From NCBI GenBank assembly GCA_015478945.1, contig JABUQX010148397.1, positions 25,001 to 38,312 on the forward strand: 13,312 nt of DNA. Direction: 5' to 3'. Positions 9,141 through 13,312 of the stretch are shown here, one piece after another (position 1 is the first letter of the stretch; each line of letters begins with the position of its first letter). The DNA comes from Trachelipus rathkii (Eukaryota > Arthropoda > Malacostraca > Isopoda > Trachelipodidae). The translations under genes were made by a program, and so were the position numbers. The notes below the pieces were generated by a model. It searched no databases. It was given only the letters and a program-made list of their open reading frames with translations, and was not told the DNA's origin.

Positions 9141-9144
<4 letters not shown>
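8618..9144 (+). repeat. 3' long terminal repeat, 527 bp
   Basis: It begins TGATCAGG and ends AAGATCA. It matches the 5' LTR closely from 8685 to 9094 but diverges at both ends. It carries the near-palindrome 8620-8645, a perfect 12-bp palindrome GCACCTAGGTGC at 8670-8681 that the 5' copy lacks, the TATA palindrome 8687-8708 and AATAAA at 9054-9059. A purine run, AAGGAGAGAGGGAGGGG (8654-8670), lies inside it rather than before it. It would provide the polyadenylation signal for the element RNA. Confidence 0.95.
9054..9059 (+). terminator. Polyadenylation signal of the retrotransposon RNA
   Basis: An AATAAA hexamer in the 3' LTR, about 85 bp before the LTR end and matched in the 5' copy. It is the most plausible cleavage signal for the full-length RNA. 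Confidence 0.5.
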
Positions 9145-10078
<934 letters not shown>

Positions 10079-10114
10079 TATTAGTTTTTCGAAATAGTTA
10101 CCATTCTATTAACA

Positions 10115-10149
10115 AATAATAATAATAATAATGATAATGCGGTGACTAA

Positions 10150-10248
<99 letters not shown>

Positions 10249-10310
10249 TAATAATTAATAATAATAATAATAATAATATAATAATATATGTAATAATATT
10301 ATTATTATTT
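10115..10310. repeat. (AAT)n microsatellite
   Basis: AAT repeats with an interruption around 10133-10150 and degenerate TAATATA units at the right end. Confidence 0.95.
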
Positions 10311-10527
10311 TCCTAGTTGATTTACAAATTTTACTGAAAAAATTTCCAGCGAATATATTAATTTTATCATGAATTTTTAAGTTCTTAAAAAAATATTGGT
10401 GAAAGTAAGTGCATTAATTATTTATTGTCAATCATTTATTCAGATCTGAAAAACTATTTCATTAACCAAATTTATACACATAAAATACATACAACATACA
10501 TGCATAAGATGTACATTAATGGGAATA
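10311..10527. other. AT-rich unique spacer, nothing recognised
   Basis: No coding or RNA signal was seen on either strand between the AAT tract and the 9-bp minisatellite. Confidence 0.5.
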
Positions 10528-10930
10528 GAAGATAAAGAAGATAAAGAAGATAAAGAAGATAAAGAAGATAAAGAAGATAAAGAAGATAAAGAAGATAAAG
10601 AAGATAAAGAAGATAAAGAAGATAAAGAAGAAAAAGAAGAAAAAGAAGAAAAAGAAGAAGAAGAAGAAAAAGAAGATAAAGAAGATAAAGAAGATAAAGA
10701 AGATAAAGAAGATAAAGAAGATAAAGAAGATAAAGAAGATAAAGAAGATAAAGAAGATAAAGAAGATGAAGAAGATAAAGAAGATAAAGAAGATAAAGAA
10801 GATAAAGAAGATAAAGAAGATAAAGAAGATAAAGAAGATAAAGAAGATAAAGAAGATAAAGAAGATAAAGAAGATAAAGAAGATAAAGAAGATAAAGAAG
10901 ATAAAGAAGATAAAGAAGATAAAGATAAAG
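10528..10930. repeat. 9-bp minisatellite, unit GATAAAGAA, about 45 copies
   Basis: Tandem array of GATAAAGAA with few variants: GAAAAAGAA/GAAGAAGAA units near 10627-10674 and one GATGAAGAA near 10766. The unit is three codons long, so the plus strand is open and repeats Glu-Asp-Lys, and the minus strand is open as a Phe/Ile repeat. I see no start context, homology or flanking coding sequence, so I treat it as a repeat, not a gene. Confidence 0.95.
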
Positions 10931-10971
10931 ATGAAGTAAAGATGTGTATGAATGAAAATGTAATGTGTGTG

Positions 10972-11106
<135 letters not shown>

Positions 11107-11158
11107 TAACAAGTAAATTATTTTATTAACCAAATATACGCATGAAAATACGCACGCG

Positions 11159-11209
<51 letters not shown>

Positions 11210-11235
11210 CACACACACACACACACACACACACA
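11159..11235. repeat. (CA)n microsatellite
   Basis: CA repeats broken once by ATACC near 11206-11210. Confidence 0.95.
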
Positions 11236-11404
11236 TGCTAAGGACAATCTTCAATCTAAAATTCTGAAAAATGCAACACCGACACGCGCGAACGAAGCCT
11301 TGATTAGGAGTAAAAGGTGTGAACAGTGTCGCCTACGTTATGTGAACCGTCATGGATCTTCGGACGTAGACGCGTACAGCACAACAGTGCAACAATGTCA
11401 AAAT
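11236..11404. other. Short unique island, nothing recognised
   Basis: More GC-rich than its surroundings, with several CG dinucleotides. No tRNA, coding motif or transposon end was found on either strand. Confidence 0.45.
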
Positions 11405-11473
11405 TTATTATTATTGTGTGTGTGTGTATTATTATTATTATTATCATTGTGTGTGTGTGTGTGTGTGTGTGTT
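11405..11473. repeat. Alternating (TTA)n/(GT)n microsatellites
   Basis: TTA repeats and GT repeats alternate twice within about 70 bp, with ATTGTG at each TTA-to-GT switch. Confidence 0.9.
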
Positions 11474-11549
11474 ATTATGATTAATATTTAAATATATAAT
11501 AATCATCTTACCTGATTACTATTCTACAGCTAATGCTATACTACATATA

Positions 11550-11597
11550 ATAATAATAATAATATAATAATAATAATAATATAATAATAATAATGTA

Positions 11598-11652
<55 letters not shown>
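11550..11652. repeat. (AAT)n microsatellite with TAATATAAT variants
   Basis: AAT repeats; the left half has periodic loss of an A giving AATATAAT units, the right half is pure. Confidence 0.93.
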
Positions 11653-11653
<1 letters not shown>

Positions 11654-11756
11654 GCTGGTTTTAGGTACCTCTACCACTTATTAGTACTTTATAAATGTTC
11701 ACGCATGCCTCGGTTTTCTTTTGTGTATTTGAGCTCCCTACCCCCATTTATGAGGA

Positions 11757-12507
<751 letters not shown>

Positions 12508-12580
<73 letters not shown>

Positions 12581-12581
12581 A

Positions 12582-12662
<81 letters not shown>

Positions 12663-12678
12663 CCTCCTCATCCCTGTA

Positions 12679-12762
<84 letters not shown>

Positions 12763-12808
12763 ATATATATACTCTATATATCTCTTATATATATATATAT
12801 ATATATAT
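12508..12808. repeat. Compound (CT)n(TA)n microsatellite
   Basis: CT repeats (12508-12699) interrupted near 12579-12588 and 12658-12680, then TA repeats to 12808. On the minus strand this is (TA)n followed by (GA)n directly after the end of the LINE fragment, so it may have grown from that element's tail. Confidence 0.96.
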
Positions 12809-13312
12809 CCTTTAAGTGAGAGCCCGTTGCAGTCAAAATAATCCACCGAAGGGCTTTGTAACACCGCGTCAGACCCACTGTAGTATCTAGTCAATGTAGA
12901 TTTCATCCCTGGACCAACAACAACCATGCTCCCTCACAAAACCCCGCCATTCACTCCTATTAACCATTCTTCTCGCCTCTGCCAAAATCACATTCCCTTT
13001 CCTTCAGGCATTCCTTTATTGACTCAATCCACTTTTCCCTCTCGGTCTCCCAGCAGGTCAATTCCGCACCATCATCACACATGCATCCCAGCTAAACCAA
13101 CGACAATTATTCATTTTTTCAATATCATAAACCAACTCTCAATATACTCTCACTTTATTCTCACATTCATTTCTTCACACCACAACTCCCTAACGTTCAT
13201 TACTCACTTTATCACTTCTTCTCACACCTAACCTCACTAAGATTTATTATTCATATGAACAGGCTACCTTATTCATCATAGTTACTTCTACGTAACCTGG
13301 TAACAACATATC
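12809..13312 (-). pseudogene. Decayed LINE 3' part: C-terminal end of reverse-transcriptase ORF and 3' UTR
   Basis: On the minus strand, 12963-13055 reads with KWIESIKECLKER, which fits the GRPRxxWxxxxxxxLxxR segment at the C terminus of many LINE reverse-transcriptase proteins. Upstream, near 13194-13219, SDKVSNER fits the preceding SDRVRNE-type stretch. Downstream there are stops where the family has a REWRGFV-type ending, and the DNA from about 12809 to 12900 would be 3' UTR. Several stops and frame changes show it is dead. It runs off the right edge, where its catalytic palm should lie. It is a different end of a LINE from the endonuclease remnant at 1-1080; whether both belong to one family cannot be told. 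Confidence 0.65.

Larger units (their letters stand above)
1907..9144 (+). mobile_element. Full-length Ty3/Gypsy LTR retrotransposon (CsRn1/Kabuki-like), 7.2 kb
   Basis: The element is bounded by long terminal repeats that begin TGATC and end GATCA and carries gag then pol. The domain order protease, reverse transcriptase, RNase H, integrase is that of Metaviridae (Ty3/Gypsy); in Ty1/Copia the integrase comes before reverse transcriptase. The zinc-binding box at the Gag C terminus is C-x2-H-x9-C-x4-C, a CHCC pattern I associate with the CsRn1/Kabuki clade. No env gene and no chromodomain are present. Both ends lie in (TA)n, so the target-site duplication cannot be delimited, though TATA on each side is compatible with one. 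The three coding frames (gag N-half, gag C-half, pol) are each offset by -1 from the one before. The copy is probably unable to transpose alone because gag is broken and RNase H lacks catalytic residues. Confidence 0.93.

Noticed and set aside
10528..10930. CRISPR array
   Set aside because: The repeats are contiguous 9-bp units without spacers, in a eukaryotic setting.
12926..13231. 101-residue plus-strand ORF rich in Pro, Ser and His
   Set aside because: It is antisense to the better supported LINE reverse-transcriptase remnant.

Overview
The window looks like a piece of an animal nuclear genome that is mostly repeats. No cellular host gene was recognised. Simple-sequence DNA is extreme: long (TA)n, (CT)n, (AAT)n and (CA)n tracts and a 9-bp minisatellite. 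The rest is retroelements of types found in invertebrates. Together these fit a marine invertebrate, with a decapod crustacean as my best guess and a mollusc as the alternative. This is inference from repeat style only.

Layout. Positions 1 to about 1080 hold, on the minus strand, a decayed endonuclease region of a LINE-type non-LTR retrotransposon. A (TA)n tract (1485-1906) leads directly into a complete LTR retrotransposon at 1907-9144, and a second (TA)n tract (9145-9441) follows its other end. The element therefore sits inside a TA microsatellite. It has two LTRs (518 and 527 bp), a TATA box, a candidate primer-binding site, a gag broken by a frame change, and a long open pol (3966-8267). 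Pol is ordered protease, reverse transcriptase, RNase H, integrase, as in Ty3/Gypsy (Metaviridae). The C-x2-H-x9-C-x4-C box at the end of Gag points to a CsRn1/Kabuki-like clade. From 9442 to about 12808 the sequence is mainly compound microsatellites separated by short unique stretches. The right edge (about 12809-13312) holds, on the minus strand, a decayed C-terminal reverse-transcriptase end of a second LINE, abutting (TA)n then (GA)n on that strand.

How the parts work together. Gag would build the particle and Pol would process, copy and integrate the element. Reverse transcriptase and integrase keep their catalytic residues. All three RNase H acidic residues that I can place are replaced, as Asp to His, Glu to Gln and Asp to His, each explicable by one G-to-C change, while the surrounding fold motifs and the reading frame are intact. 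This is the most unusual feature here. Other points are an Asn-rich spacer of about 190 residues between Gag and protease, LTRs nearly identical in the middle but strongly diverged at both ends, and no polypurine tract next to the 3' LTR.
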